A stretch of 64,000 nucleotides of DNA from Kappaphycus alvarezii (Eukaryota; Rhodophyta; Florideophyceae; Gigartinales; Solieriaceae), in contig NADL03000763.1 in NCBI GenBank assembly GCA_002205965.3, positions 1,116,001 through 1,180,000 of the forward strand, written 5' to 3'. Every line of letters starts with the position of its first letter. Within the stretch, counting starts at the first letter, position 1. Made by a program: the position numbers and the translations under genes. Below the pieces are notes generated by a model. That model searched no databases. It was not told where the DNA came from and saw nothing but the letters and a program-made list of their open reading frames with translations. Below are positions 41,668-53,638 of this stretch, piece after piece.

Positions 41668-42533
41668 TGGTCATCTCACTCTCCGTATTTCGTCGCGGCA
41701 TCGACATCCCTCCGAACGATCCCGTGATTCGCCGCCTTACCTTCGACGAATCCTCCGCCAAGCCTCCTGCCCGTCCGAAGTGCCGTTTCATCGACGATTC
41801 CGCTATTGAGTCGGACGGCGAAGGTAACGACATTCCTTCCACCGCGACTACTCCAGAGGTTGTTCACGTCGAAGTCGTCTCCAAGCCTCCTCCTCTGGAG
41901 AAGAAGGACTCCTTCTTAAACCACATCCTTTCCCTTGCCAACCGTCCGAAACTGCCTGCTCGTCCGAAATCTCTAGCTCCGAAACCTCTACGAAAGAAGT
42001 CAGAGCCAACGAGCCTTCGCTCCAAGCCGCTTCCTGCCTCATCGAGCAGAGTATCGAAGCAAAGCAAGAAATCAAAGGGAGGAGAGCCGAAGAAGAAGAA
42101 GGATCCGAAACCTCCGACACCTCGACCCATTCAAGTGGTTTCTCTCATCTCCCCTTCTCCGGCTTCGACGTCTCCAGCTCCAGCTGCTCCCATCCAATCT
42201 CCACTCTCTCCTGCTGCCCCTTCTGTTGCATTTGTTCCTTCATCTCCAAGGGTTCCGACTCCTCTTTCAGTCGAACCTCTCTCTCCGGCTCCAATCGTTC
42301 CCCTACCTCCAACTCCTATTCCTCCTATCTCCAAGCCCAAGTCTTCCCTCCTGGTTTGTGACCTTTGCCAACTCAAAGTCTCGGGTCCAAAGCAGCTCGA
42401 GCAGCACAGAGGTGGAAAGAAGTGTCGAAACAGAGTCGAGAGGAGATCAGCCATCACTCCGTGTGTTTGCTGCAATCGCCTCTTCCAGACGAGACACGAT
42501 CGCAACAGGCACATTAATCATAGAAATAAGTAA
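41668..42533 (+). CDS. Copia 2 ORF0: Pro-rich double zinc-finger protein
   Basis: 289 residues if the ATG is formed by splicing (A at 41580 plus TG at 41668). The first 60 residues are acidic/mixed (RRLTFDESS, DDSAIESDGEG), then a basic Lys-rich segment (SKQSKKSKGGEPKKKKDPK), a Ser/Pro-rich segment (about 150-220) and two zinc fingers at the end: CDLC-x12-H-x5-C (CDLCQLKVSGPKQLEQHRGG followed by KKC) and CVCC-x12-H-x2-H. The first resembles U1/JAZ-type fingers, which in known proteins bind double-stranded RNA. The frame is intact, unlike pol. Ends 70 bases before gag. Such a gene is not part of standard Copia elements. Homologue: ORF0 of Copia element 1. RNA binding or interference with host silencing is inference only. 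Confidence 0.75.
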
Positions 42534-42603
42534 ATCTGTTCTCGACCTCCTGTGCTCGTTCTATCTATAAGCACAGTTTTCTCTCACTCCATTGCTTTTC
42601 TCC

Positions 42604-43521
42604 ATGGACTCTTCAGGACTTCGACTCGACAGTCTCGAGAAGCTCCGTGATGACAACTTCCACATCTGGAAGTCGAGAATTCAACTATTGCTCTCACTGA
42701 GGGAAGTTGACGACCACCTCACTGAAGACCCTCCGGAAACCTCGTCACCTACATACTCCGTATGGAAGAAGGCGGATTGCAAGGCTAGGGCTACCATCGG
42801 ACTGACTCTATCTGATACCCATCTCGAACAAGTCCAGCATGCCAATACCGCCAAGGTCATGTGGTCCCTGATTTGTGATATCTTTGAGAAGCATACTCTT
42901 CTCAATAAACTGGCTGCCAGGCGCCGATTCTATACCGCCAAGATGAACCCGAACGAGAAAGTGCTCTCGTTCGCCGCCCGTATCCGCCAGCTCGCTGCCA
43001 CTCTCAAGTCGATGTCCGTCCACATCGAAGACAGCGAAATGGCCATGGCGCTACTTAACGGCCTGCCAGATCGCTTTGATACTCTCATCTCGGCCCTTGA
43101 CGCTGCTCATCTCGATGACGACAAATTCTCCTTCGAGTTCGTTCAAAGCAGATGCCGCCAAGAGGAGCAGCGCCATGCCCAACGAGATCAGGACGCTTTG
43201 AGGGCTTCGGAATCCGCGGCTCTTCTTGGAAAGCAACGGCCCAAGTTCAAGCGAGACCCTACCGCTGAGATATGCATACACTGTGGAAAGCATCGTGACA
43301 GCAGTCGCTGCTTCAAAAAGTACCCACACCTTGCTCCTGTTGGTCACCCAGCTCGAGCCCACTTGAACAAGGGCCGAGATGGGGGAAAAGGTCTTGTAGC
43401 TTCCCAACTTCCCTTGAGAAAGAAGAAGACAGAGACCTCGTCTGCTTGGTATCCATGCCTAACCATCGCGTCGCTGATTGCGACGCTGCAACTCCGGAGT
43501 ATGAGAACGAGATCGTTGTAA
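42604..43521 (+). CDS. Copia 2 Gag
   Basis: About 305 residues from the ATG at 42604. It has typical Ty1/Copia Gag (UBN2-like) features: LRDDNFHIWKSRIQLLL near the start, TAKVMWSLICDIFE, LAARRRFYTAKMNPNEKVLSF and LLNGLPDRFDTLISALD. A CxxC-x4-H/C knuckle-like motif CIHCGKHRDSSRC follows near 225. The frame runs past the true junction; pol homology continues in the -1 frame from about 43396. Confidence 0.9.
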   Translation: MDSSGLRLDSLEKLRDDNFHIWKSRIQLLLSLREVDDHLTEDPPETSSPTYSVWKKADCKARATIGLTLSDTHLEQVQHANTAKVMWSLICDIFEKHTLLNKLAARRRFYTAKMNPNEKVLSFAARIRQLAATLKSMSVHIEDSEMAMALLNGLPDRFDTLISALDAAHLDDDKFSFEFVQSRCRQEEQRHAQRDQDALRASESAALLGKQRPKFKRDPTAEICIHCGKHRDSSRCFKKYPHLAPVGHPARAHLNKGRDGGKGLVASQLPLRKKKTETSSAWYPCLTIASLIATLQLRSMRTRSL

Positions 43522-46500
43522 GCAATAACACCACCGATCACTCGGCTGATGGAAATAATTGTCACATTGAAGCGAATCCCTTGAACCGAGCCAATGTGGC
43601 GCTACAAACTATTGGTAGCTCTGTATCCCTTGCTAATGAATGGGTTATCGATTCGGGCTGTACCTCCCATGTCACGCACGATCGCTCGGCCTTTGTTTCA
43701 TACCAAGAGTCCTCGGCTAACTCAACTCTGGATCTGGGAGCAGATTCTACAGCCTCTATCGAGGGAACAGGTGACGTAGTGCTGACACTCCGTTATAAAA
43801 AGGATACCGTTCAATGCCTACTAAAGAACGTACTTCACGTTCCTACCCTTCGATACCAGCTGCTCTCGGTATCCGAAATGGCAAATCGCGGCATTAACTC
43901 CCAATTCAATCGCAACGCTGTTCTGCTTACAGACAACACCGATGGATCTCTAGTGGCCACCGGCACTCTTGTCAAAGGCCTTTATATACTAGATACCTGT
44001 CAAAGTCCATCAAAGGCTAATGAATCGGAAGTTTCCTTGCTTACATCTCTGAAGACATGGCACGAGCGACTGGCTCACATCAATACCGCTGAGATCAAGT
44101 CGATGGTTAGTCATGGAGCTGTCACAGGTGTTAAGTACGTCAACTCTGGGACCCCTGACTCTTGTGTGGGATGCATTCTTGGAAAATCACACCGTGCACC
44201 AATCCCAAAGTCAAGAAAAGGGCGGTCTACGAAACCCCTCCAACTGGTTCACTCAGATGTTTTAGGGCCTGTGGAGATTCCATCTCTCGGTGGAGCGCGG
44301 TACTTAGTGTCTTTCATTGATGACTATTCCAAATGGACAGTCGCCTATCCTATCACTCACAAATCTAAGGTTTTAGAGTGCTTCAAGAAGTACAAGGCCT
44401 TCGCAGAAAAACACACGAGCCAGTCTCTAGAAGCTCTTCACGTCCTTGAGTTCCATGACTCCAGAATCCCGTTCGAGAATGATCAGCTTCTGGTAAAGGC
44501 TTTACGGTCGGACAACGGAGGCGAATATCTATCTACAGCATTCAAGAACTTCCTGGAGGCACAAGGTATTCAACATCAGCTTACAGTGGCTCATACTCCT
44601 CAGCAAAATGGAACAGCTGAAAGAATGAACCGAACCCTTCTCAATCTGGTCCGATCAATGCTGCATCACAAGTCCCTTCCAAAGCACTTCTGGGCTGAAG
44701 CGCTTTCTACCGCTGTGTATGTACTAAATCGGGTTACATCCAGTTCCCTGCCCGACAATACTACTCCTCATGAACTTTGGAATGGAACACCACCAGATAT
44801 CTCCCATCTGCGAGTGTTCGGTGCGCAATGTTGGTACGTTATCCCTAAGAAGGATCTCAAGAAGTTGGATCCCAGGTCTCGTGAGGCACTAATGATGGGG
44901 TACTCAACCCAAAGTAAGGGATACAAGCTGTGGACATTGCGGCTGAGAAAATGGTTGTTTCCAGGGACGTCATATTTGACGAATCTTCGAATTCTCCGCA
45001 AATCAACACTGTTCAAGCTTTCTCGACGACCAAATGGAAGGGAACACGAATCCCATCGGCAGCAATCGCACTTCCAAGGATCTGCTGATTGACTCTCCTT
45101 CTGGTAGCATCGCATCTCCTTCTGGTAGCGAACAAGATGAGGGATCACTTGCCGTTAATGAAGATGCGAACCCAGTCCAATCCAGCCCGGATACTCCTAG
45201 TATTGCTCCTCGTCGTTCATCCCGGATTGCGAAGAAGCTTGGCAGATGGTGGCCCTCCGGGTCGTCTGAAGATGTATCGCTCATTGCGGAAACCGCTCTT
45301 GTCTCTATTGGAATTCCAGCATCATACGAGGAGGCTACTTCTTCAGAGAACGTCGACTTTTGGATGCCTGGAATCAAAAAGGAAGAAGACTCCATACGAG
45401 AAAATGGCACGTTCGAGCTTGTCCCGCGAAAGCCAGGGATGCACGTCATCCCTTGCCGGTACGTCTTCCGTGTGAAACCAGACGTTGGTCCCAAAGTCCG
45501 CATAGTCGCCAAAGGATTTCGACAAGTTCCAGGTCTCGAGTATAATGAAACCTATGCTCCTGTAGTTTCTCTCTCTGCCCTACGATTGTTTCTCTGCATC
45601 ACAAACTTCTTTGACCTGGAATGCGACCAGATGGATGTTGTGACCGCGTTTCTTAATGGGGAGTTAGAAGAGGAAATATTCATGGAAGTTCCGTCCGGAT
45701 TTCACGACCCAGCCAGGCCAAATCTCGTATGCCGCCTTCAAAAGGCCCTGTATGGGCTTAAACAGGCTCCACGTCAGTGGTATGCCAAGATTCATGAGCT
45801 ATTAACCGCAGAGCTTCATTATATGAGTAATCCTCATGAGCCCTGTCTTTATGTCTCTCGACAGGGCTCTTCGATCTCCATAATTATTCTGTACGTGGAT
45901 GACCTTCTTATTGCTGGAAACGATCGAGTAACTCTGGAAAACATCAAGACTGAGTTGAAGAGTCGATTCAAGATGAAGGATCTGGGGCCTGTCAAAGAGT
46001 TTCTTGGAATCCAAGTTACTCGCAATCGATCAACAAGGACGTTACATCTCTCTCAGAAATCTTACACTGAGAAAATACTTGAAAGATTCAACATGGCCAC
46101 CGCGAAGCCTGTTGATACCCTATGGTTCTTTCAAACGGGTCTCGGACAACAGCTCAGAAGCTGATCTTTCCCCATCGATACCGTATCGCTCCGCAATCGG
46201 AAGTCTCATGTATTTAATGGTATGTACTCGCCCGGACATTGGTTTTGCTGTCGGTAAACTTTCACAACACTGCGAGAAGCCTCTGGAAAGCCATTGGAAA
46301 GCCGTAAAGCGAGTTTATCGTTATCTCAAGGGTACAAGCGACCTCGGAATCTGTTACAGTCCCTCTGCTGCTCCAACTATCATCGGGTACAGCGATTCTG
46401 ATTGGGCCGGCTGTCGAACAACTCGCAAGTCGACGGAAAGCTATGTTTTCATGATGTCCGGAGGTCCTATTTCGTGGCGTTCGAAGAAGCAAGGATGTGT

Positions 46501-46864
46501 TGCGCTGTCTTCGTGTGAAGCAGAGTACATTTCCATTTGCACTGCGTCCAAGGAGGCAATATGGTTGTCTAACGTCTTGTCTGAAATACTGGGCTCAAAT
46601 CATCCAACTCCGATTTCAATCTTGGTCGATAACTCAGGATCTATCAGCTCTGCCAAAAACCAGTCCATTAACGAGCGCAACAAACATATTGATATTCGAT
46701 ACCACTTTGTTCGTGAGGCCGTGGCAGCAAATCAGGTCCATTTGTCACATTGCCGAACCGAAGACCAAATCTCTGACATTCTGACAAAACCTTTGCTTCG
46801 AGTGAAATTTGAAAGATTTCGGAATGAGTTGGGCATTGTTTGTTCACATCAAAGTAATGTTTGA
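43396..46864 (+). pseudogene. Copia 2 Pol (protease, integrase, RT, RNase H) with frameshifts
   Basis: Domains in order: protease WVIDSGCTSHVTHD; GAG-pre-integrase TWHERLAHINTAEIKSM with CVGCILGKSH; integrase HSDVLGPVEI, RSDNGGEYLS and QQNGTAERMNRTLL (catalytic D, D, E); RT RIVAKGFRQVPGLEY, QMDVVTAFLNGELEEEI, ALYGLKQAPRQWY and intact YVDDLLIAG; RNase H SDSDWAGCRTTRKST, SSCEAEY and IDIRYHFVREAV. All catalytic residues are present. Frame breaks near 44934 (a G missing in TGTGG-ACATT), about 45030, and 46122 (a C missing in TACCC-TATGG), mostly at short homopolymers. Confidence 0.93.
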
Positions 46865-46903
46865 TTGTTTTAGGTCGAAGGGGCGTTATCATGGTCAATT
46901 CTA

Positions 46904-46916
46904 GTTTGAGGGGGCG
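46904..46916 (+). other. polypurine tract of Copia element 2
   Basis: TTTGAGGGGGCG directly precedes the 3' LTR. It closely resembles the TTTGAGGGGGAG tract of plant Copia elements. Confidence 0.8.
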
Positions 46917-47353
46917 TGTTGGTACAATTACAGCTTACTGACAATGTATGCGGGGACAGCTACTGTACTTTACAGTACTTTACTTTTCAACCTAGATCTT
47001 GACCGTTACGTTTATGCACTGTACTGTGCTGTGAGCTTGAGCTGATCTTTTTCAGATCAGCTCAGATAGGTTTAGGGTTATTCCTTCACCGTCGTCTACA
47101 TGGCTTCTGGAAACTTCCACAGGTCGTGCCGAAGCATCAAGCGACTCGCCCTGAAGTCTATATAAGCCATGGTCTCAGCCCACTCTTGGTCGTAAAGTCT
47201 CTTACCACTTTCCCTTCTCTCAACTCTTCTCCTTGGTCGCTCACTTTCTCTCTCTCTCTCCTCTTGCTCTCTCTCTCTCTCCACTCGCTCTCTCTCCCTC
47301 TTCTCTCTCTCTCTCTCGTCCGCTCGCGCTCTCTCCCTTCTCCTTGTCCAACA
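46917..47353 (+). repeat. 3' LTR of Copia element 2
   Basis: 437 bp, almost identical to 40803-41237, followed by the CCAAT duplicate. Confidence 0.97.
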
Positions 47354-47898
47354 CCAATTCCCCCCCCCTACCTATCGAAGTTACTTTATGTTCCACATTC
47401 CCCGCGCCCAACCGACGTTCAATTTCCGCACCACCACGTGGTAGTGTCTAACTGGGAGTACTCCCACTTAGACAGAGACGATGCAGGGGGTACTGTGATT
47501 TGAGCGAGGACGGTTTCTAGACCGTACCACAGATTGAATCGTGAGCGAGCAGAGCGTGCAGAGAGAGGGAGGGACTGTGGCCTTTGGAGACGGTGGAGGA
47601 TGAAACAGGATCGAGCTTCACTACAGGGGGAAACAATGGCGATATGATTAATCGGGCACTCGAGCCTTTTAATACGCCTCCCTTACAATTACTGCAGTAG
47701 TACTTTTTATGACACTGGGCGGACTGTATTCATAGAGATCATGATCTCCATTCCATCACACGATCATGCGATGAGACACGTTCTAACTTCCAAGTACTTT
47801 GAACTTGGGTATTCGCGAGTTTGTTGACTTCAATCCACCACCATTACCCTGACAACATAGCCCACTAGGCGGCTTTCATTAGTTAGGAGGTTGAATAA
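47354..47898. other. spacer, no gene
   Basis: Sequence to the right of the CCAAT duplicate of Copia 2. No recognisable coding content or repeat. Confidence 0.5.
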
Positions 47899-50508
47899 AT
47901 GTTCAGCACACCACTCACCCAGGTGATTACTTTAGCAATGCCATCGGGTAGTGCCCGTTGCACGTCCATCTCTACGACCGACGACCTCCTCCAACACCTC
48001 TATCGGCATTCATCGCCCACCTCTGCCCACCTCTGCCCACCTCCGACATCCTGGCGAAGCCGCCGACCTCACTCTTGTAATAACCATCCTACCTCCACAG
48101 CCGCCAGTGACCACTGGTCTCCATTATATGGCAAGTTCAGTGACAGTACTTCTCGTAGTGAGGAGAACCCAGCGGCAGCAGGGACCGAAGAAGTTCCAAA
48201 TGAGACCAATATTGCAGGATTTGCAGAGACCCCTGTAGTCAATATTGTTAGGAGCGATGTCCAGATGGGCAGCGATCAGGGACCAATGACCGTGATAGTA
48301 TTGGAGTTTCTGGAGGAAGTGAATGTGCTGCGAATGATGTAGGTGTTTTGATCATGAATTTAGAAGATGAGACAACCCCAGCTGTGAGTTCTAAAAAGAC
48401 GGCCGTCGCTACTGAACCAGAATCAGAACGGACTCTGAAGAGGAAGGTTGTCGAGGTGGATATGTCGGAGGCGCAGGCTGTCTGGAAAAGGGTGACCTCC
48501 GCGATATCCCCTGCCAAGCCGAGAAGAACTACTCTGGTGATGGATGATGGGGACATTCGGACCTCCCAAGCAGTGAATGTTCCGACTACGCAGCTTACTG
48601 CACCTGTACAGGCGCCTCTTACTTACGATTGGAAACTTGATTTTCCGTTTATAAGCTATGGAAGAGCTTGTGGTATTGTCATCAGCCGGCAGCAAGAAAA
48701 TAATTCTGTGCAAGGGGGACGTAGGGGTGATTTGTTGCCACCCTCTTTTAGTAGCTCCTGGGCTGGTGGTCGTAACGAAGACCATCGACAAAAAAGGGTC
48801 TCTACAGGGAGCTCACAGGTTATTGAAGAAGTCGTAAGAGATGATCAATGTGTAGCGCATAGGCACTAAACATGGCTGGAACACGTGCCCGATTTCGGAG
48901 ATTTCATTCCGTCAGTACGTTCTCAAAAGCACTGTTGATTTTCGTGCGGATGTGAAGATGTTTCAGCAATATAAATAAGAAAATTTTCACGCTGCAAGGG
49001 ACGCGTGGAGTCAATTCGCAGAACTTCGTCAGTACTTTCTCATTCCGTTTAAATTGCAGTGCGATCTATCCTTCTGCCGCATTGTAAAGGAGGCTTACTA
49101 CTTGTATGCTCTGGATGATCTCTTGGAATCTGACGAGCCCATCATACCGAATGAAATGCCGTTGCTGAGGGACTCTCTTTTGGGGAGGTGGTGCAATCAG
49201 TTTGGGGATAGGGCGCAGTTTTATTTCGAGCACATATGTCATGTGAAATTGGGAGTCCTGTACCCCTTTGACGCTTTCGGGGCCTCGCATTTGTCAATGG
49301 TTCAGGTGAGGGTGACGTTTCATGCAACAACGAAGTGGTTTCTAGATCTATAGCTGCCTATCCACTTTCCTTTACCCCTTGCCCCCGTCGACTTCTGCTT
49401 GCATAAGACAATGGCGTCTACGGATGACTATCCAAGAAAAACGCGCGCTCAAAAATTGGTGAAGTTAGAAACGTGTGACCTGATTCTAGGTGTTTGGTGG
49501 AATTAGTTTATGGAAAGGAAGCGGTTGTGGATCATGACTGAGCACAAGATTCACATTTTCCGTGATACCTGCTTAACTATGGTCATAGAAGCGAGTGTTA
49601 CGGTCGATACCGTACTGTATTTCATGGGATCGGCTATGGCAGTTGAACCCGAACATCGCAATGCATATAACAGTGAAATTGAAGGAATTGCTCCTTCGTA
49701 TTGGATTGCCGGTGGGTCCACCGGGAGATCTATTGATAATCCTGTGTGAGGCGTAATGACTTACATTGATCCCAAGTCCCGGCGTCTGCGTCTTGTAATC
49801 CGTCAAACCCGTCGTGACGAGATTTGGGGAACAACTCCGATGAAATTCAAGCTCACAAAAGAAGACTTAGAGAGTGTACCAGGCTTGGCTGACTTCGTGA
49901 TCCAAAGTAAATGGCTTGAAGGGGATGGCCAAAGCGTTGAGATCAAGACACTTTTAGATCGTCTGCTGTGGATGGTTGGGGATAAAACGTACAAGCTGAA
50001 CAGAGCAACAAGAGAACTCGCAGCGGTGACCTACGAAAGAAATGTGTACAAGTAGTGGTTGCTTGCTTCGCGTGATGAACTGGCTGTGCAGCCGCCATTC
50101 CGTCCTCCGCCTTGCTTACCCGGACAATATAATCGTCCTCGACCGTTTCCTCGCTATCAAGATTTAGGTCTTCCTCCTCCTTCTTGTAGTGAGCGGCATG
50201 GAAGTCCTCCCCGTCCTGCATTCGAACAACCCCGTACAAGGTTCAAGTTCGGAGTGAACAACTACGCTGCACGCGAATACCCCAGCGTATTCTGTGAGTC
50301 TCGGCATGACTGGAGGAAATTTAGTGGGCAGCAAAATAAGGAAGGTCGTTACTTTCACCATCATGGTCACCAAATGACTCACTTCGTCGATTCAAGATCG
50401 CGTCTTTCCCGTGGCAGGGGAGGCTATCGAGCTGGAGGCAGGCCGGGCGCTCCCCCTGCTAACACTATGCCGCCGCCAAAGTTCCCGTTCAATGGCTGTC
50501 GCCATTAA
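47899..50508 (+). pseudogene. decayed orphan gene, about 800 codons
   Basis: I do not recognise this protein. One long reading path can be followed on the plus strand: an N-terminal Ser/Thr/Glu-rich part (47899-48342), an acidic/basic part after a frame change (to 48869), then a single frame from about 48870 to 50508 interrupted only by isolated stops near 48975, 49351, 49507, 49747 and 50053. Features: helical segment ENFHAARDAWSQFAELRQYF, block MKFKLTKEDLESVPGLADF, and a C-terminus rich in Pro, Arg, Gly and Tyr with RGRGGYRAGGRPG. The RGG-type tail suggests nucleic-acid binding; a retroelement ORF1/Gag origin is possible but unproven. Confidence 0.45.
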
Positions 50509-51951
50509 TTCTTGGCTGAGCTCAGCTTAGCTCTTGTTCGTCTGTAGCCAGTTCTGTTACCATGAATGCATTAAAGTTGTGTTGTTGCTTAAGCAATTGG
50601 GTCCCGATTAACTGAGCCGGCTTCGGTCTAGATAGTAGCAATAGAGACCCTAGCAGGGTTGAAGTGACAGCGGGAGACGGTATTAACGGTGACCGGATGG
50701 CTGTAGTGGTAATGCCGGAGAGGGTTGCTGTGGTGTCGGAGAAACTGTGGTAGGGTCGAGGAGGGTAGAGTTTGGGAGGCTTATGGTCCATGGAGGCGAG
50801 GGTAATGTTAGAATCGGAGAGGATTGCGTAAGATGGGTAGTGATGAGGGAGGTTGATGGTGGCGATAAGATGGCAAACATTTGTGCGGTGGAGGTCTGCG
50901 GCCGGGAGAGGGAGGGCTTAGGATGTGCGGAAGGTTGTGTGATCTGTGAGGGCGACGGCTGAGGTGGTGGTGGGGAGCACCTAGGTCTTTGGCAGTGAGA
51001 GTGATAGTTGCTGAGGGGTGGTGTGATACTTAGCGCTAACAGGGGAAGCTGAAGAACCGGTTATGTGGCGGTGGCCACGCGCCGGGGCCTCTCGTCCGGG
51101 CGCTGTTGATTTGAGATTGAGGACTTTGAGGGTGTGGGGAACTGCCGCGTTGTGAACGGGGTATCTATTGTCATGAGACCGGCTCTGAGGGTTGCAATGG
51201 TATAGGGGATTGTTGTGTTAGTGAAAGGAATCACTGTATACTTGGATTAAGGGCTGTGGCGGAGAAGGGGAGCGCTGCAGAGGGGGAAGGGACCCTATTT
51301 TTTTAACACCTTAGGCAACGGGTTAGTTTTTTCGTTTGGTCTAGTGTAGCTTCCGCCATCTTTGCTCGCGTACCGCCAGTGCGGGGCGTCCAAACTGTAA
51401 TGCAATAATGCTTTGTAAGATTGTATGACAACCATTCCCCTTAACGAGCTAGTAAAAGCGTTTTCACACATTCTGCATACAGCAATGCAAGCATTCTTCT
51501 GTACATCTGGGGAGGGAAGCAAGTTTATTCACTCGGTAAGGGGGGGTGGTGTAACCCAAATTATTACAGCGCGTATATATAAACTATTTACGTGTTTCAA
51601 TACTCGCAATTTTAACTACAAAAGATGCCAACCGACAAGGCAGTACAGGCTGGGCAGCCGAGTTTGTTCATACCTTCGGTCAAGTTCAACCCACCTTGTC
51701 GGTCAAGTCTGGAGAAAATCTCATTCTCCTGTTCCCCAATTCCTAATCATCATACCATCGTTGCGAATCTTCAATTCTCCTGCACTTCTCACTCCCATGT
51801 ATGACTCATGACTCAGATTGAAACGACTGGCATTCTACATTTAATGCTGCTCGGATGAAATTTGCCGAACAACGCGCGCCTACAATTTCGGGATGGAAGA
51901 GGGCCTTCTTCCGCAACATGCTTTGCAACTCAAGTGTACTAGTTGCTCTTT
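50509..51951. other. gene-free region, G-rich in part
   Basis: From about 50640 to 51290 the plus strand is very G-rich with repeated GGTGGTG/GGAGAGG words. No supported gene. Beyond 51300 the composition is normal. Short frames are not recognisable. Confidence 0.5.
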
Positions 51952-52356
51952 TCACACTCGGTATACACCTCCCATGGCGCGCAAGTCATAATTTTCTGGG
52001 TTGCGACCGTTGCTTTTCTCTGAGGAAGCCTGTTCAGATGCATTTCTCGGTACTCTGACGTTTCGTTTCGCATATTCCACGTCTTTCATTCTGAGGCAAC
52101 GACTGGTTATGCTTCTCCTCCGATCACAAGCACCGGGCATCAGATTGTCAGATTTCACAAGACTGAACACTCTTGACGCTTCGTATTCTGAGATGTCTGA
52201 CCGATTAGGAACATCTTTCAATTCGTATCTTGCCTCGGAAGGTCCGAAATCTCGCGAATCCGGTCCGCCCTTATCTTTATCTCTCACATTTGATGTTTCC
52301 TCATGTAGACGCTGCGCAGCTTCGATGTCTTCAATCGTGATGAATCTCAGCCTCAA
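51952..52356 (-). other. 134-codon open frame, unknown
   Basis: Acidic/basic mixed sequence (LRFITIEDIEAAQRLHEETS) without recognised family. It begins after the orphan frame 52547-53638 on the same strand but in a different frame, so it may be its broken C-terminal continuation. Confidence 0.25.
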
Positions 52357-52546
52357 CCACTTTGGATGCTCTATCCTACTCGAAGATTCCGTTTCTTTTG
52401 GCTGTTCAGCTGTTCAGCCCTATTTTGTGGAGTGAGAAAATGTTCTGCCACTTGCTCTGCGGTCTTTTTCGATGGACGCCGTATATTCGTTTACTTCTAC
52501 TGCACCAGTCTCGAGATCACTGTGTTCCGAAAGTGGTATAAACTTA

Positions 52547-53638
52547 TCAAAAAAGTTCATTTTGTGCATTGATTATGGAGTTGACAACGACGTGCCGACA
52601 AAAAGAGCTGTTCCTCCTGGAAACTCTCTCTTTCCATGTTGACCGTGATTGAACAGGTAACAGAGAAAATATGACAGCTCTGAAGGAATTTGTCATACGT
52701 TGTTCTAGGGCACCCTCCTCTTCAATCAAAGTTTGGGTTAAAACATCGGGAGCTACACAACAAAGGACACAGGAGAGCGACTGTTTATCGAAAATCTGTT
52801 TGGCGTGTTTTCTCCCGTCTTTGAGTTTGGCAATGAAATCATTCAAAGGTGTCCCTTTGAAGAGAGGATGGCGGTCGCCAATAATAGAAGCCCGTAGTTC
52901 TCGTATGTCCTTCTTTACAATTGAAATGTCGGAGGAGACGTTTACCAACTTCTCGTCGATTACTTGGACAGCATAGACGATCTGATGCACGATTCCCTCT
53001 TCGAACTTAAGGAGATACTACCGCAAAGCTTCCTCCGATACTCCTGCACAAGCAGATGCTGGACCCTCCTCTTTTTCGACATGCGTGTCCACGCGTGGAA
53101 CCTCTCTGTCGTCCCGATCTTGCCAGTCTGCCTCTGAATGAAGCGTTGAAATGTTCGGATTTGAGGAGCCCGCTTCGTTTCCACTGTTCTCACCTGCAAA
53201 AATACTTAGAAGTTTCGAATCTCCAACCCTTTCCACCGATTTTGATGTTTCTTGTTCCCCAATCCGCATGATTGAGTTATGAAATGATTTTTCTGATTCA
53301 TGTGAGGGCTTGCGGTACCGTTCGTCGTCCGACGAGTCATCTGGAGATAGCATCGCCGAGTCTCTGACATCCAGCTTCCTTTGCAACTCTTTGCAATCCC
53401 CATTCTCCCCGAGATCCATGCTTTCGTCTTCAAAATCCAGATGGAATTCATTCTCCTTAATCCTTTTTGCACCGCGAACGTCCATTTCGTCCTTCTCGTG
53501 AGAATGTGCAACATCTCTTTTTGACATTGAGTTGTACTTGACACCTGTGACTACCCCAGATGCGATACCTCTTCTAAGATGGTCAATTGTTTGGTACTTC
53601 AAGGATCCTTTTAAAGTTCTCTTTCTGTGGATTCCCAT
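52547..53638 (-). pseudogene. orphan gene with one in-frame stop
   Basis: From a good ATG at 53638 the frame runs 206 codons to a TAG at 53018, and then continues in the same frame for about 156 more codons to 52547. The first part is highly charged with acidic patches (DFEDESMDLGENGDCKE, SPDDSSDDERYRK) and looks disordered. The second is helical (VHQIVYAVQVIDEKLVNVSSDI, KKDIRELRASI) with a CVLCC motif. No family recognised. Either a gene broken by one nonsense mutation, a readthrough product, or a spliced gene. Confidence 0.4.

Larger units (their letters stand above)
40803..47353 (+). mobile_element. Copia LTR retrotransposon 2, full length, young
   Basis: A complete 6.55-kb element reading left to right, with TGTT...AACA LTRs and the 5-bp target duplication CCAAT (40798-40802 and 47354-47358). 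Order: LTR, half-tRNA type primer site, leader with a 34-base A-run, spliced ORF0, gag, protease, integrase, RT, RNase H, purine tract, LTR. The two LTRs differ by one substitution (G/A near 40922 and 47036) and a 2-base CT-repeat length change, so insertion is very recent. Yet pol contains several one-base deletions. Confidence 0.97.
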
